Source: Phytophthora sp. 'mugwort' (taxonomy: Eukaryota > Oomycota > Peronosporomycetes > Peronosporales > Peronosporaceae). From it: 64,000 nucleotides of DNA. The notes under the pieces are model-generated. The model made no database searches. It was given only the letters and a program-made list of their open reading frames with translations, and was not told the origin of the DNA. A program made the position numbers and the translations under genes. Where the stretch lies: NCBI GenBank assembly GCA_033558025.1, contig JAUCEF010000007.1, positions 7,998,001-8,062,000 of the forward strand, written 5' to 3'. Positions 21,621-31,070 of this stretch are shown here, one piece after another. How positions within the stretch are numbered: the first letter of the stretch is position 1; every line of letters starts with the position of its first letter.

Positions 21621-23896
21621 CTACGACGCTCGCGACCAAAATGCAACGTCTTCCTGAGCCTTGGCGAGTACTTGAGCAGTGCATGCCAGGGGCGAGCGAA
21701 CAGCCATCTCGTATACACAGGTAGAGGGTTCATCGACGCTCACAATTTCGTTTTCGTTGCCACATTCCAAGTGCACCAACACGGATCTGTCGTGAATCGT
21801 TATGCGTCAGTCAAACAATACTAGGGTTTAGCTCAACAACAGTTGCTCCCCACACCAACAACTTACCTCTCTGGCCCCTTGTAGCATCTCTGACCCTTTG
21901 AGTACTGCATCTTCGTGTGATCGTTACCCTCACCCGATACGGATTCGTTGGTCTCTGCATCTACCCAACCATCCCACTTGCCAAGCTTTGTACGATCTTG
22001 CTTGACTTCTCCAAAGGCACAAAATTTGTATTCGTATTTCTGCTCATACACAAAGCAGTGTTTAGCAATAACTTTCAAATTAAACGATTGTATCAACGGC
22101 AACACAGGAAGAAAGGCGACGTTGCGTACCTCAATGTGCTTCTCGATGCATTTATCCTTCAAAGCAAAGTAGGCGCGGTCCGGACCATAGTCCATTTTTG
22201 CAGTCTCGCGCTTCTCATTTTGTTCTTTCTCCAGCTTAGCAATGTCTGTGTCAATTTCGCGTAAAACCTGCCGCAGCGACTCCGCCACCGGTAATTTCAG
22301 CTCGTCATCTAGCGTTGGACTTCAGTATGTATCAGAATCGTCAACAAATGTTTCCAGGGCCCCATAATACAGGAAGCAACGCAACTTACAATAAATAGTG
22401 GTAAGCGTAGACCGGTGCATCCCAGACAACCCGTGCCCCCCACATTGTCGAGCTGTAAGCACTATAGACACTACCCCCGCCAAGTTGACGGAGCCAGATC
22501 GAGCGAGACGGATATGGGAAGTTTGGTAATCTAGAAATTGTGGAGCCCGTAATTTCAGGAGTTGACAGCAAATTCCACAGCATTCTTGGACAAAACAGCA
22601 GCACTTCCGCCAGCGCACGGAAAGGGGAAATGACGATACCTATTGGGAAATAATAGCGCATGCGGTGAGAAACCTATTCTGCCATCACCGTTGGCGTCAC
22701 ACAAGATGTGTGCGCACCGAACGTTCGCAACGCATACAGCCCAATCTTCTTTCGACCTTCAGTTCCACCATTGAATAGTGGACCGAGGACATCTTCGCGA
22801 CGCATTTCTTTTGCGGTGCGAGGGGCCCTTCTGTAGCCATACAGACAACAGATAGTCAGCAACACAAGCCCAGCCTGCCAGCAAACCTAAAAAACGCGCA
22901 CAACTTCTTGGTCGTGGCTTGCACATTGTGGTTCATGCGCAGGTAATCCGCCAGAGGAACCCGCGTGCCGTCCGGTAACTCAATCAGACTCTTCACAGCT
23001 TGCCTTCTCGAGTCCAAAACCTCGGACGCGCGTTCATCCTCTGCCGAGTTTACCGGCACATCATCGTCCGCCACTCGAACAGCGTCCAGCCCTTCAAAAT
23101 CCAATACTTCAATAGATTCTTTCTCCTCCGCATCCGAAAACTCTTGCTTGCTCGTCTCTCCTCCATTATGTCCGTCGGCCTGCCTCTGCCTCGCCACTTC
23201 CATCCGATATTTCTTTTCCTTCAACTCCTCGCGGTCCTTGTGCACCATCACTCTGTGCTTTAGTAACTTCAGCCCTGCCATCTCCTTCTGCGTCGTCGTG
23301 TCCGAATTTTCTGCTCCCTCGAAATACGGGGCAATTTCCCCATCGATCGTCGTCTGACGCTTCTCGAATCCAATCTTCACGACTTCCAGTCGCTCCTCCG
23401 CCTCCTTTCGGAACTTCTCCGCAACAGCTACACAAGTGTTCGGACACGGGGACTTGCCGTCCACTGCTTCGTCCGACCCGTCGCAACAGTCGCAGATTCC
23501 GTCATGAATCCGCGACGTGTGAATCTATCCAACAACAAATACAAACTGACTGTTTAATGACGCTCTTCTAGCAAAACCTGTCAGTAATTACTGCAACTTC
23601 TCCCTCACTTTTCCCGGGAAATAACCATCGTTCTCACAGTGGAATTGGGCATGTAGCAGGTGCGAGCAGGCGGCGGTGCCCGGCTCGTCCTGGCCGTCGT
23701 CGCAGTCGCAGAACTCGTCGTTGACTCGGCTGATGGGCAGATTTGTGGCTTTGCCGCCCATGACGCACGAGAACCCGGCTGACAGGAACTTGATCTGGTC
23801 CGACCCAGCAACGCCGCGGATCTGCATGGACGAGGGGCCGCAGGAGGCAGCGGGAAGCAGACCCAGTAGCACTAGGGGGCGCAGCAAGCGCGTCAT
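21621..23896 (-). CDS. Glucosidase II beta subunit (PRKCSH-like), seven exons
   Basis: Regulatory subunit of ER glucosidase II, which trims glucose from N-glycans; the MRH domain binds mannose. Exons by reading: 23896-23609, 23524-22887, 22830-22718, 22639-22390, 22319-22130, 22039-21867, 21786-21621. All junctions are GT-AG, all phases agree, giving 605 aa. Residues 1-20 form a signal peptide; two LDLa-like Cys/Asp motifs follow (CDCDDGQDEPG in exon 1, CDCCDGSDE in exon 2), then a charged coiled coil, an acidic stretch, and a C-terminal MRH domain (KYEYKFCAFGEV, GQRCYKGPER, PSTCVYEM). Longer than the human protein because of exons 3-4, which encode a hydrophobic segment (residues ~347-372). 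No HDEL-type retention tail is seen. Splice sites are inferred, not proven. Confidence 0.88.
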
Positions 23897-23934
23897 GATG
23901 AACGATAGAAAAGTTAAGGAGCGGAGATTGGGGA

Positions 23935-23953
23935 ATATTATTGACCAATGAGA
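23935..23953 (-). promoter_or_regulatory. Oomycete Inr/FPR-like core promoter of the glucosidase II beta gene
   Basis: On the minus strand CTCATTGGTCAATAATATT lies about 40-57 nt before the start codon. It fits the oomycete initiator plus flanking element (GCTCATTYYNCAWTTT) at most positions. Only 94 nt separate this gene's start from the stop of the upstream CFAP77-like gene, so the promoter must be short. Confidence 0.6.
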
Positions 23954-23990
23954 AAAGGTTATCGAGTTGAAGACGAAGGGGACGTTAGCG

Positions 23991-24874
23991 TTAGACGTCC
24001 TCGTCGTGGTAGTCTTCTGCTTCCTGCTCTCGATGGTGTGCAGAGAGCGCGTTGGGCTGCGTGCATAGGGCGGCGCCGACGGCTTTGAATTTGGACATCT
24101 TGAAGAGCTCGCGCTCGGGGGCTCGGGGGTTGTTGCGGACGTCCTTGCCCATAGAACAGCGGGTGTCTCGAGGCAGCGGTAGTTTCTGGCAGGCGACGAA
24201 TGTTAGTTGAGGATCTCTATATTTTGAGGTGAGAGGATATGACGTACTCCTTTTGTCTTCATGGTGCTGAGGTCCGGATAGTCGGCATTGTCGTTGCAGA
24301 ACGAAGTGTGGCGAGCCTGCACCAGACCCCAAATGTCTTCAGATACTCTGTAGACACAGAGAACAGAGAAGACGGTGAGTTAAGCTACTACAAGCAGCAA
24401 ATGCACTAACTCTGTACGCGACACTCACTTGGACTTGATGCCGTAGGTCACGTCGTTCGTGGGCACGAAGCCGCCTTTGCACTTCACCGCAGGTTTCACT
24501 ACGATGTCTGGGTGCTCGTTAGCAAACTTGCGGGCCTCGCCTGCGCTCAAGTGTCTGTAGTTACTCCATATATGTCAGTCTACTTGCTACATTTGAGCGA
24601 TGTCGTCAACCATAGAGACGCACTACCCGTTCATAATGGCCTGGCGGTTGGTCTCAATGAAGCTGCGTCCGGATTTGGCAGCCGGGGATGGCGTCGCGTG
24701 CATCCACTTGCTAATCACTTGTCCTGCATTCTCCAGGTCGCGCTGAATCTCATAGCCGTAGACGTGGTGTGGGTTCTTCGCGTCCGGCAAGTCGTAAGTC
24801 GTGCGCCGCACGTGGCCGACGGTGCTCTTGATCATCGTCCGTCGCAGACTCTGCGGGTGGTGCTCCTTCGCCAT
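23991..24874 (-). CDS. CFAP77-like ciliary protein, four exons
   Basis: Exons by reading: 24874-24627, 24554-24429, 24347-24248, 24185-23991. All introns (62-81 nt) are GT-AG and phases agree, giving 222 aa. The protein is small and soluble, without signal peptide or TM segment. The N-terminal half has VGHVRRTTYDLP, then a HVYGYEIQRDLENAGQVISKW segment; the middle has NDVTYGIKSKVSEDIWGLVQ and a CNDNADYP stretch; the C-terminal half is basic and ends in an acidic tail. The HVYG...D.E.AG.VI..W pattern recalls CFAP77 (former DUF4483), a microtubule inner protein of ciliary doublets. That would suit an oomycete with flagellate zoospores. The gene structure is firm; the family name is a recollection and less sure. 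Confidence 0.6.
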
Positions 24875-24905
24875 CGTCGCTCTGCTTAATTGACACCGCG
24901 CTCTC

Positions 24906-24924
24906 CAAATTTCCCAAAATGATC
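24906..24924 (-). promoter_or_regulatory. Inr/FPR-like core promoter of the CFAP77-like gene
   Basis: The minus strand reads GATCATTTTGGGAAATTT, 32-50 nt before the start codon, close to the oomycete initiator consensus (TCATTYY followed by CAWTTT-like sequence). Confidence 0.5.
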
Positions 24925-25231
24925 AGAGTGGCTTCGACACAGTGCCTATCATCATCACTACCAGCCAAAACCGGCACCTCGCCTTGCTATCTTGTGCGCA
25001 GGATTAAATATAGATGAGTTATTCCATGGAGCAAATACTTGTAATAAACATTACCCGGATACTGTGCTGCTTCATGTATACTACCATCCGGATATCGGAT
25101 CGTTCTATAACAGTTAACTGCTGTCTCGCACTTAACCGCTAGGTTGACGGGGCTGCGCTCCAGTCAATTCCGGACTGGCCAAGGTCTTCACGTCACTCGA
25201 GTTCTCTTGCTCCACAGACCACCTCCAGATC

Positions 25232-25978
25232 ATGGTGAGCAAGAAGATTGCGGCGCAGCTGGAGAAGCTGCATGGCGACGAGTGGGACTCAGACAGCGAC
25301 AGCGAGACGACTAACGCGAACGCTGCCAATACTTTCGACGCCAGCAATGAGCTCGTGAAGCTGCCTACGGTCGCGGAAGTCGCAGCCACTGCCGCCACCA
25401 GCGGCAAAAAGCGCAAGAGCAAGATGCAGCGCAAGAAGGAAGCGGCAGTGTTGGCCAAGGCGCAGCAGACCGAGAAGAAGAAGAACCAACCGTCCAACGT
25501 TATTTATCTCGGCCGCATCCCGCACGGCTTCTACGAGAAGCAGATGATGGGCTTCTTTAAGCAGTTCGGTGTTGTGCGCCGCGTGCGCCTCTCGCGCAAC
25601 AAGCGCACGGGCAACTCGAAACATTACGCCTTCGTCCAATTCGATGAGCCCGAGGTGGCGCAAATCGTGGCTTCTACCATGAACCAATACCGACTCTTTG
25701 ACCACACGCTCTCATGTCACGTCGTACCCTCGCACGCCGTTCACGAACGCATGTTCGTCGGCGCCAACAAGGAATTCAAGCCCCTCCCCCGACAGGCCAT
25801 CAACCGCAACCGCCACAACGCCGAGAAGACGTACGAGCAGACCGTGATGAACAACCAGCGCCTCGTGACCAAGGAGAGACAGAAGCGCAAGGTGCTCAAG
25901 GCGCTCGGCATCGACTACGACTTCCCCGGCTACGAGGCGCAGATGCCGGCCAAGAAGCAGCACATCGCCTTCACATAA
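25232..25978 (+). CDS. RRM-domain nucleolar protein (NIFK/Nop15-like)
   Basis: A 248-aa intronless protein with one RNA-recognition motif at residues ~89-165: RNP2 is IYLGRI (91-96) and RNP1 is KHYAFVQF (130-137). The N-terminal third is acidic and Ser-rich, then strongly basic (KKRKSKMQRKKE, 59-70), a likely nucleolar signal. The C-terminal part has the HERMFVGAN and YEQTVMNNQRLVTKERQKRK segments and a DYDFPGY motif that fit the NIFK/Nop15 family, which acts in pre-60S ribosome assembly (ITS2 processing in yeast Nop15). The first in-frame ATG with a basic MVSKK start was taken. It is divergent from the CFAP77-like gene, 357 nt away. Confidence 0.87.
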   Translation: MVSKKIAAQLEKLHGDEWDSDSDSETTNANAANTFDASNELVKLPTVAEVAATAATSGKKRKSKMQRKKEAAVLAKAQQTEKKKNQPSNVIYLGRIPHGFYEKQMMGFFKQFGVVRRVRLSRNKRTGNSKHYAFVQFDEPEVAQIVASTMNQYRLFDHTLSCHVVPSHAVHERMFVGANKEFKPLPRQAINRNRHNAEKTYEQTVMNNQRLVTKERQKRKVLKALGIDYDFPGYEAQMPAKKQHIAFT

Positions 25979-27173
25979 GAGGATTTTGAGCTTTGACATG
26001 CAATCGGAATGCACGTTCAGCTGGCAGCCTTTGAGCTTGTTTTTCTGGTGCGAGTGTTGAGACTCTTAAACTTTCATTGATTTGCTTTTTCTTATAGCTA
26101 CGGCTAATAAATTGTACTTCCTGTGAATCGCTGCTTCATCTTCGCTTATTAATAAAAGTCCTCGTGTACCTCTGCATTGAAATACTTCTAATCGTGAATA
26201 TGATTGGCGCGGACACACGGCCGTCGATTAATTTTATTCATTTGCTTTTGGGTTTGATCTGGGTTAAGACGCATACATAGGCTGCTGGCATGTGCCCTGC
26301 CGAGTTGTTAAGGAAACAAAAGCTATTTTTGTAGGACTAAAAGTAGTGAGCCTATTATAAGGACTACTAAGTAAGCCAGGACTTCTAGGGTTGAGGTGGC
26401 TGACAAGATCTGGTACAGATAGCAACATGGCATCTGCCGGGTACTTTTGCAGACATGTAATAACCTCTCACCATTTCCAGACTCGTGCAGTGATTTATAG
26501 CCCGAGCATTGCGAAAAGATTATGCAAAGCGAAAGCGACATTTTCCTGTTAAGATAAAATCGTGCCCCCGGCCATGATAAAGGTTGCGTTTTTCAATCTA
26601 CTTATCCTTTCAGGAACGAGTGCCTTGAAGCATTGCTCTACAAAAAATTACCGCATCAAGCGCAGCGCATTCAGCAAACGTAAGAAAAAAAAAATATGCA
26701 ACCATTAAATAGACGCGACTTCTAGTGCATGGCCGGCATGAAAAATGACTTGCGATTATTGTGTATCAGTAATGCCATTACCGTGTCGGGAACCCTGCTG
26801 AAAGTTCTAGAGTCAGCAAGTGCTTTTTTCGCCTGGATGTACTCACTCGAGCGTTTTCGAACTTATGAAATTGCTCCCAAATAATGTCTTCCACAGTTAA
26901 AGTTTAGACTCAAAATTTATTTGTATACAATAGTATGTTCATTCCGCAGTTGACGATTAGCCCCTATTTCTATATGCGTATACAAATATAAGTGCCTTCT
27001 ACTGGCGATTAGCCTCTAAATTTATATAGGTATATAATTTATTCGTGTCTTCCAGAGTTGGCGTACTTCTAACGTTCTACAAAGCGTAGCCTTAGTGATA
27101 CAATTTGTAAATTTATTTGGTGATAGTGCAACGAACAAAAAATGTAAAATTTTGTGTTATAAACTTGCATGGT
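25979..27173. other. AT-rich intergenic region
   Basis: About 1.2 kb between the NIFK-like gene and the outer end of the large Gypsy element. AT-rich with a poly-A run near 26686-26696. AATAAA-type signals near 26107 and 26151 may end the NIFK-like transcript. No credible coding region, RNA gene or transposon end was recognised. Confidence 0.6.
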
Positions 27174-27992
27174 TGTGACCGGATACACAGCACCTTGCGC
27201 ACAGGAAGTGTGGCTTCCGGAGAGTATATAAACTCTCAGTGAACGGCAGTTCACAAGTCCCTGGTCTGGGGGACTGTTACCAAAGTTAGGTAGATTTAAG
27301 ACTGAATATATTTATATGTGACCACTTTTAATAAACTACATACTGCTCTGGTCCACCATAGTATGGCCATTGAGGTTTTATGTGGACCAAGTGGGACGCT
27401 TTTGCCCAATCAGAATGCATCATTCTTGTATAACTGCCATTTATCATCATAACACATGAAAAACCTCGTTTCCAAATAGACAGATTGCAACTTGTTTCAA
27501 CCGTTTACGGCCGTACCAATTTTGCGTCCGCATTAAATTTAGCTATCCTGAAAACCCCAGCTAAAATCGCTAAATAGGTGAGGAGTTGCGACAAAAACCT
27601 ACTAGCATTAATTTTTTTGACTCCAAACATCGAGTTATCTTCTTCTACGCTAACTACGATTGTCTCAGATACATGCGTTCGGCTGCGCTAGAGGAACAGC
27701 GTTCATTTGGTGTGCTTTTTATATAAAACTCATGGCAAATAATGAATTTATTGCAGAATTTATGAAGTGGCCATAGTAAGGTGGACCAGAGAAGTACTAA
27801 CTATTAGTCACCTATAAAGTTCCCTAGATGTTATCCTATTGAGTGGCTCTGAGGTCTTTGTACCATTTCTGTGGTACCTATCCATGACGTCATTACCGTC
27901 GACGCATACTGATGTTTGGCTACATCACTTATTGTACTTGGGAACACCTGCTCTGAAGAGTGACTTGGCACTCTTCATGTAACCCCGTTACA
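27174..27992 (-). repeat. 3' LTR of element C (interrupted by a MITE)
   Basis: About 365 bp of LTR sequence once the inserted MITE is removed. It aligns along its length with 41218-41565, sharing for example CACCTTGCGCACAGGAA, AATAAACTACATACT and AGAGTGACTTGGCACTCTTC. Confidence 0.85.
27343..27794. mobile_element. 452-bp MITE with TA duplication inside the 3' LTR
   Basis: Inverted ends begin CTKCTCTGGTCCACC and match for about 27 bp. TA flanks both sides (27341-27342 and 27795-27796). The uninterrupted LTR at 41.4 kb shows the empty site (ACATACTAACTATT), proving the insertion boundaries. A Tc1/mariner-type transposase is implied by the TA target. No coding capacity. Confidence 0.88.
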
Positions 27993-28007
27993 TCCTCCCC
28001 CACTTAG
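27993..28007 (-). other. Polypurine tract of element C
   Basis: Reads CTAAGTGGGGGAGGA on the minus strand, immediately before the TGTAACGGGG start of the 3' LTR, the expected place for second-strand priming. A near copy occurs at about 36364-36378 inside the same element, before non-LTR sequence. Confidence 0.7.
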
Positions 28008-28175
28008 ATTCGGTTTACCGACCATCCAGGGCGTTAAGGAAGTCGCCGCCTTTCACTCTCCAAGTCGAATTACATCGACTTCGCTGCGGTTGGTTTCCGC
28101 AGCCGGCTCATTTCCTTTTGAGCCCGAGCACTTTCACATGCTCTTCTTCTTTTCGGCTTCTACGTCAGCCTCAAA

Positions 28176-29187
28176 CATGACCAAGACTCGGTCTGGCAGC
28201 GGTGCGAAAGCGCCTGCCAAGCCTGTTGCTTCCAAGCAACAGGCTAATAGCTCTAATCTGTCTGGCAAGGTCGGTCGCTAAGCGACCCACCAAGGTGGCA
28301 TCCAAGGTGACCCACAAGGCACCTGAACCGCCTGAGGAGGACCCTGAGCTTCTCGTTGACTACGAGGAGGACTCGGACAAGTCTCTCATGTCCTGGGTGA
28401 CAATGAAATCCCGCTCGTCTAAGGGTCTGACGGCGACCCGAGCTAGTCGGACTCGCTTGGGTCCCGTACCCCGCTGTCTAGCCATCATGGCGACGATGGC
28501 GACGCGCCGAAGACGCCCGAGCGCCAGCGGAGCCCAGGCTTACCCAAGGACGAAGATAAACCTCGTTCTCCGGTCAAGAGCTTGACGCTCGCTGAGGCAA
28601 CTACCCGCATCAAGGCTGCGAAGGCTGTAGCAGCCTCGGATCCAGCCGTAAGCGGCGGTCTCCAATCCCCTTGAAGAGTATGGGACCATCACGTTCACGA
28701 ACAAGGGCCTCTTCAGCTCTTCTTCCGACAAGAAGGAAGAGGGCCAAATCGGCCGAGAGATCTCCAACGATCTCGAGGGAAGCAGTCGGAGTACCAGGCT
28801 GCTCGTCATAAGGGAGTGCGGGCCCCGGCGACCCGGTCGCCTGTGAGGCATGCTTCGCCTGTCCGTGGGGACTGCCTCATGCTGCCAGGTACTTCCCTCC
28901 GGAGGAGTCCCACTGAGCCGACGCCTACATGGGTCAGCTCCAGCCGCCTTGCATGCTTCTCGGCGGGCGTCATCTCGGGGCACTTATGAGCACCATCTGG
29001 CGGTCAAGCAGCCCCTGTTTCTGAACGTGAGAATCGCTCGGTGCGTGCTCCTGGCACCGCACAACATCCCATTGAAAGAGTTCAGGAGCCGGCGAAAGAA
29101 GCCAAAGCTCCGACCGGGGCTGTGACCTGTGTGGAACTATCCAGCCGTGATGTCCCCACACTATGACTCTTTCCAAGAGGCCGAGGC
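28176..29187 (+). pseudogene. Antisense accessory ORF of element C, first part (gag-like?)
   Basis: Plus-strand coding-like sequence in three successive frames, opposite to the element's gag-pol. It starts MTKTRSGSGAKAPAKP, goes on through an acidic DPELLVDYEEDSDKSLMS segment, a KDEDKPRSPVKSLTLAEAT segment and an Arg/Pro/Ser-rich part, and is cut at 29187 by element B. Reading resumes at 34990. The product would be a soluble, disordered then helical protein. It is reminiscent of Gag N-terminal regions, but I cannot name a family. Confidence 0.55.
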
Positions 29188-29584
29188 TGTAACGGGGTTA
29201 CACGAAGGTAACACGAGTGTAGCCGTGCTACGTGTCGCCTTGCAGTAAGTGGTACTTGGTACCACTTGTATTAACGATTTTTAAGCACGTGGCCACAGGG
29301 CCACTCGATATGCATTTGACTAGGTTAAGTATGGTAAATAGTTAGAGTCATACATTTACACAACAGGCGGCTTTGCCGCAGATAAGCAAACAAATCACAG
29401 TTCAGTTTTAGCATTAAAGAGAGTATTTCCCTAGGTTTAGGAATACTGACTCTTTGAGTCTCTAGTAGTATAACTAGAGTAATTTCAGCCTCTGCGGAGA
29501 CCTTAGGGGTTAGGATAACCATTGGTAAGACTCGGGGAGTCATACGTCTTCCTCTGACGCACTATGCTACGCAGCCTCACTGCA
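29188..29584 (+). repeat. 5' LTR of element B and primer-binding site
   Basis: 397 bp from TGTAACGGGG to CTGCA. Directly downstream CCTGGTAGCACTTGTAGT (from 29585) equals the position-matched sequence beside the 5' LTR of element C, so it is the likely primer-binding site shared by the two elements. Internal hairpin sequences occur (GTATTTCC...GGAATAC near 29425-29450). Confidence 0.75.
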
Positions 29585-29642
29585 CCTGGTAGCACTTGTA
29601 GTCAATCCCGCACCTGAGTCTTAGGACTATTCCTCGGTGAGG

Positions 29643-30330
29643 ATGGAGCAGATAGCGTCCTCTAACCTGTCCCAGAGCCAGCAAGACGCGCAGAAAAAGC
29701 TTATGTCTTTGCTCGGCCCTGAGGGCATGACGCATCTTGCTTCGCCAGGACCGGACGCGGTGAAGGCGCGTCTGAAGGCGTTCTCAAGTTACAAGCATGC
29801 TCTGTTGGAGCACCTCCAGCAGAGGCGTCTCCAGCGACGTCGACGACATCGCAGGATGGGGCCTCCCGGCCGAAACCGCTCATCGTGAGCGTCAAGACTT
29901 TCAAACAAAAGGAGGGGGAGAACTTCATGTGGATCCGTGAGATCGAAATGGCGATGGGATCGGCCATGCTCCGTACTGAGCAACAGCGCGTGGCGCTAGC
30001 GATCTCAAAGCTCTGTGGCCAAGCACGAGAATGGGCACTCACGTGCGGCACGTCGGTGGACGCGGCCTTGCCGAGCTGAGAAGAGCTGAAACTCCAGCTT
30101 TCGCAAGTGTTTGCTCCGCCTAATCAGGCGTACCGCGTGAGGTCACTCTTTCTGAGTACCTTCCAGGGTAAGAAGGACTTGGTTGACTTCGTCCAGGAGT
30201 TGCGAACTCTGATCGCCGGCATGGCGGCCGATCCTCTGCCAGACGCAGTGACGGTGACAGTCTTTATGGAGGGCCTCCGCACTGGGCGTGGCCAGGACTC
30301 AAGTCTTTCGCACTCACCCTTCCTCTTTTG
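29643..30330 (+). pseudogene. Gag of element B
   Basis: Two frames: MEQIASSNLSQSQQDAQ... (29643-29888) and a capsid-type segment (29885-30330) with [26 protein letters not shown] and VFMEGLRTG, which follow the Ty3/Gypsy Gag (retrotrans_gag) pattern. A stop at about 30078 interrupts the capsid part. No CCHC zinc knuckle follows. Confidence 0.75.
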
Positions 30331-30379
30331 AAGAGGCCGTGAGAGTGGCGTTGACCGCCGAGATACGACAACAAACACT

Positions 30380-30687
30380 CGTCATGAGGACGATTGTCGT
30401 TACACGCCATGTGTAGCGTGGCCGGCAGCATGCCGGGACATCAAGGACGCGGACCTCAGGATGCAAGTAGAGCGGCAGGCAATCCGCTGGGTGACCGACG
30501 TCATGGTGATATTGGTCACGACAGTGACACTCATCACGACGACGAGTCGTCGCTATACGCCATGCGTGGTGTGGTCAGCCGTGGGCCGGGCCATCAAGGC
30601 CGAGGGCCCACTGATGGAGGTGACGTGGCACGTAATCCACGGGGTGGAGACTGCGAGCATCGCAGCTCTGCGACGGTTGCCGGTCAA
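30380..30687 (+). repeat. Imperfect 154-bp tandem duplication in element B
   Basis: The stretch beginning ACGCCATGTGTAGCGTGG (30403) recurs as ACGCCATGCGTGGTGTGG (30557). Following sequence in the two units also matches (CATCAAGGACGCGGACC against CATCAAGGCCGAGGGCC; GGCAATCC against CGTAATCC). The duplication occupies the place where the zinc knuckle and protease would be expected. Confidence 0.6.
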
Positions 30688-31070
30688 GACATACCAGTCT
30701 CGGGTGAAACGCACACGGTGCAAGCGCCTGGAGACGCAGCTAATGTGACTGTTAGGACCTCTCCTAGGCAAACAGTCTCAGCGGGGAGAAGGCTACGACA
30801 TCAAGCGTCAGTCATGACACGCAGGGCGTCTGATGCGTCTAGCATGACGAGTGAAGAGACTCATGGCGATAGCAAGCAGCTATATACACTCGTCAACAGA
30901 GTGATAGGGGAAGTCGATGGCAACATCAGTCTAGAGACTACACCCACTGTGGCCGCCCTGTTGGAGCTGGGCGAGATGTCCATTGCCGAGTCCGGCGACA
31001 CCTTGAAGGCCGGCGAGTTAGCCGAGTTGGTCATCTACGTCCTGAAGAGGAGTTAAACTCGTCGTCGCTT

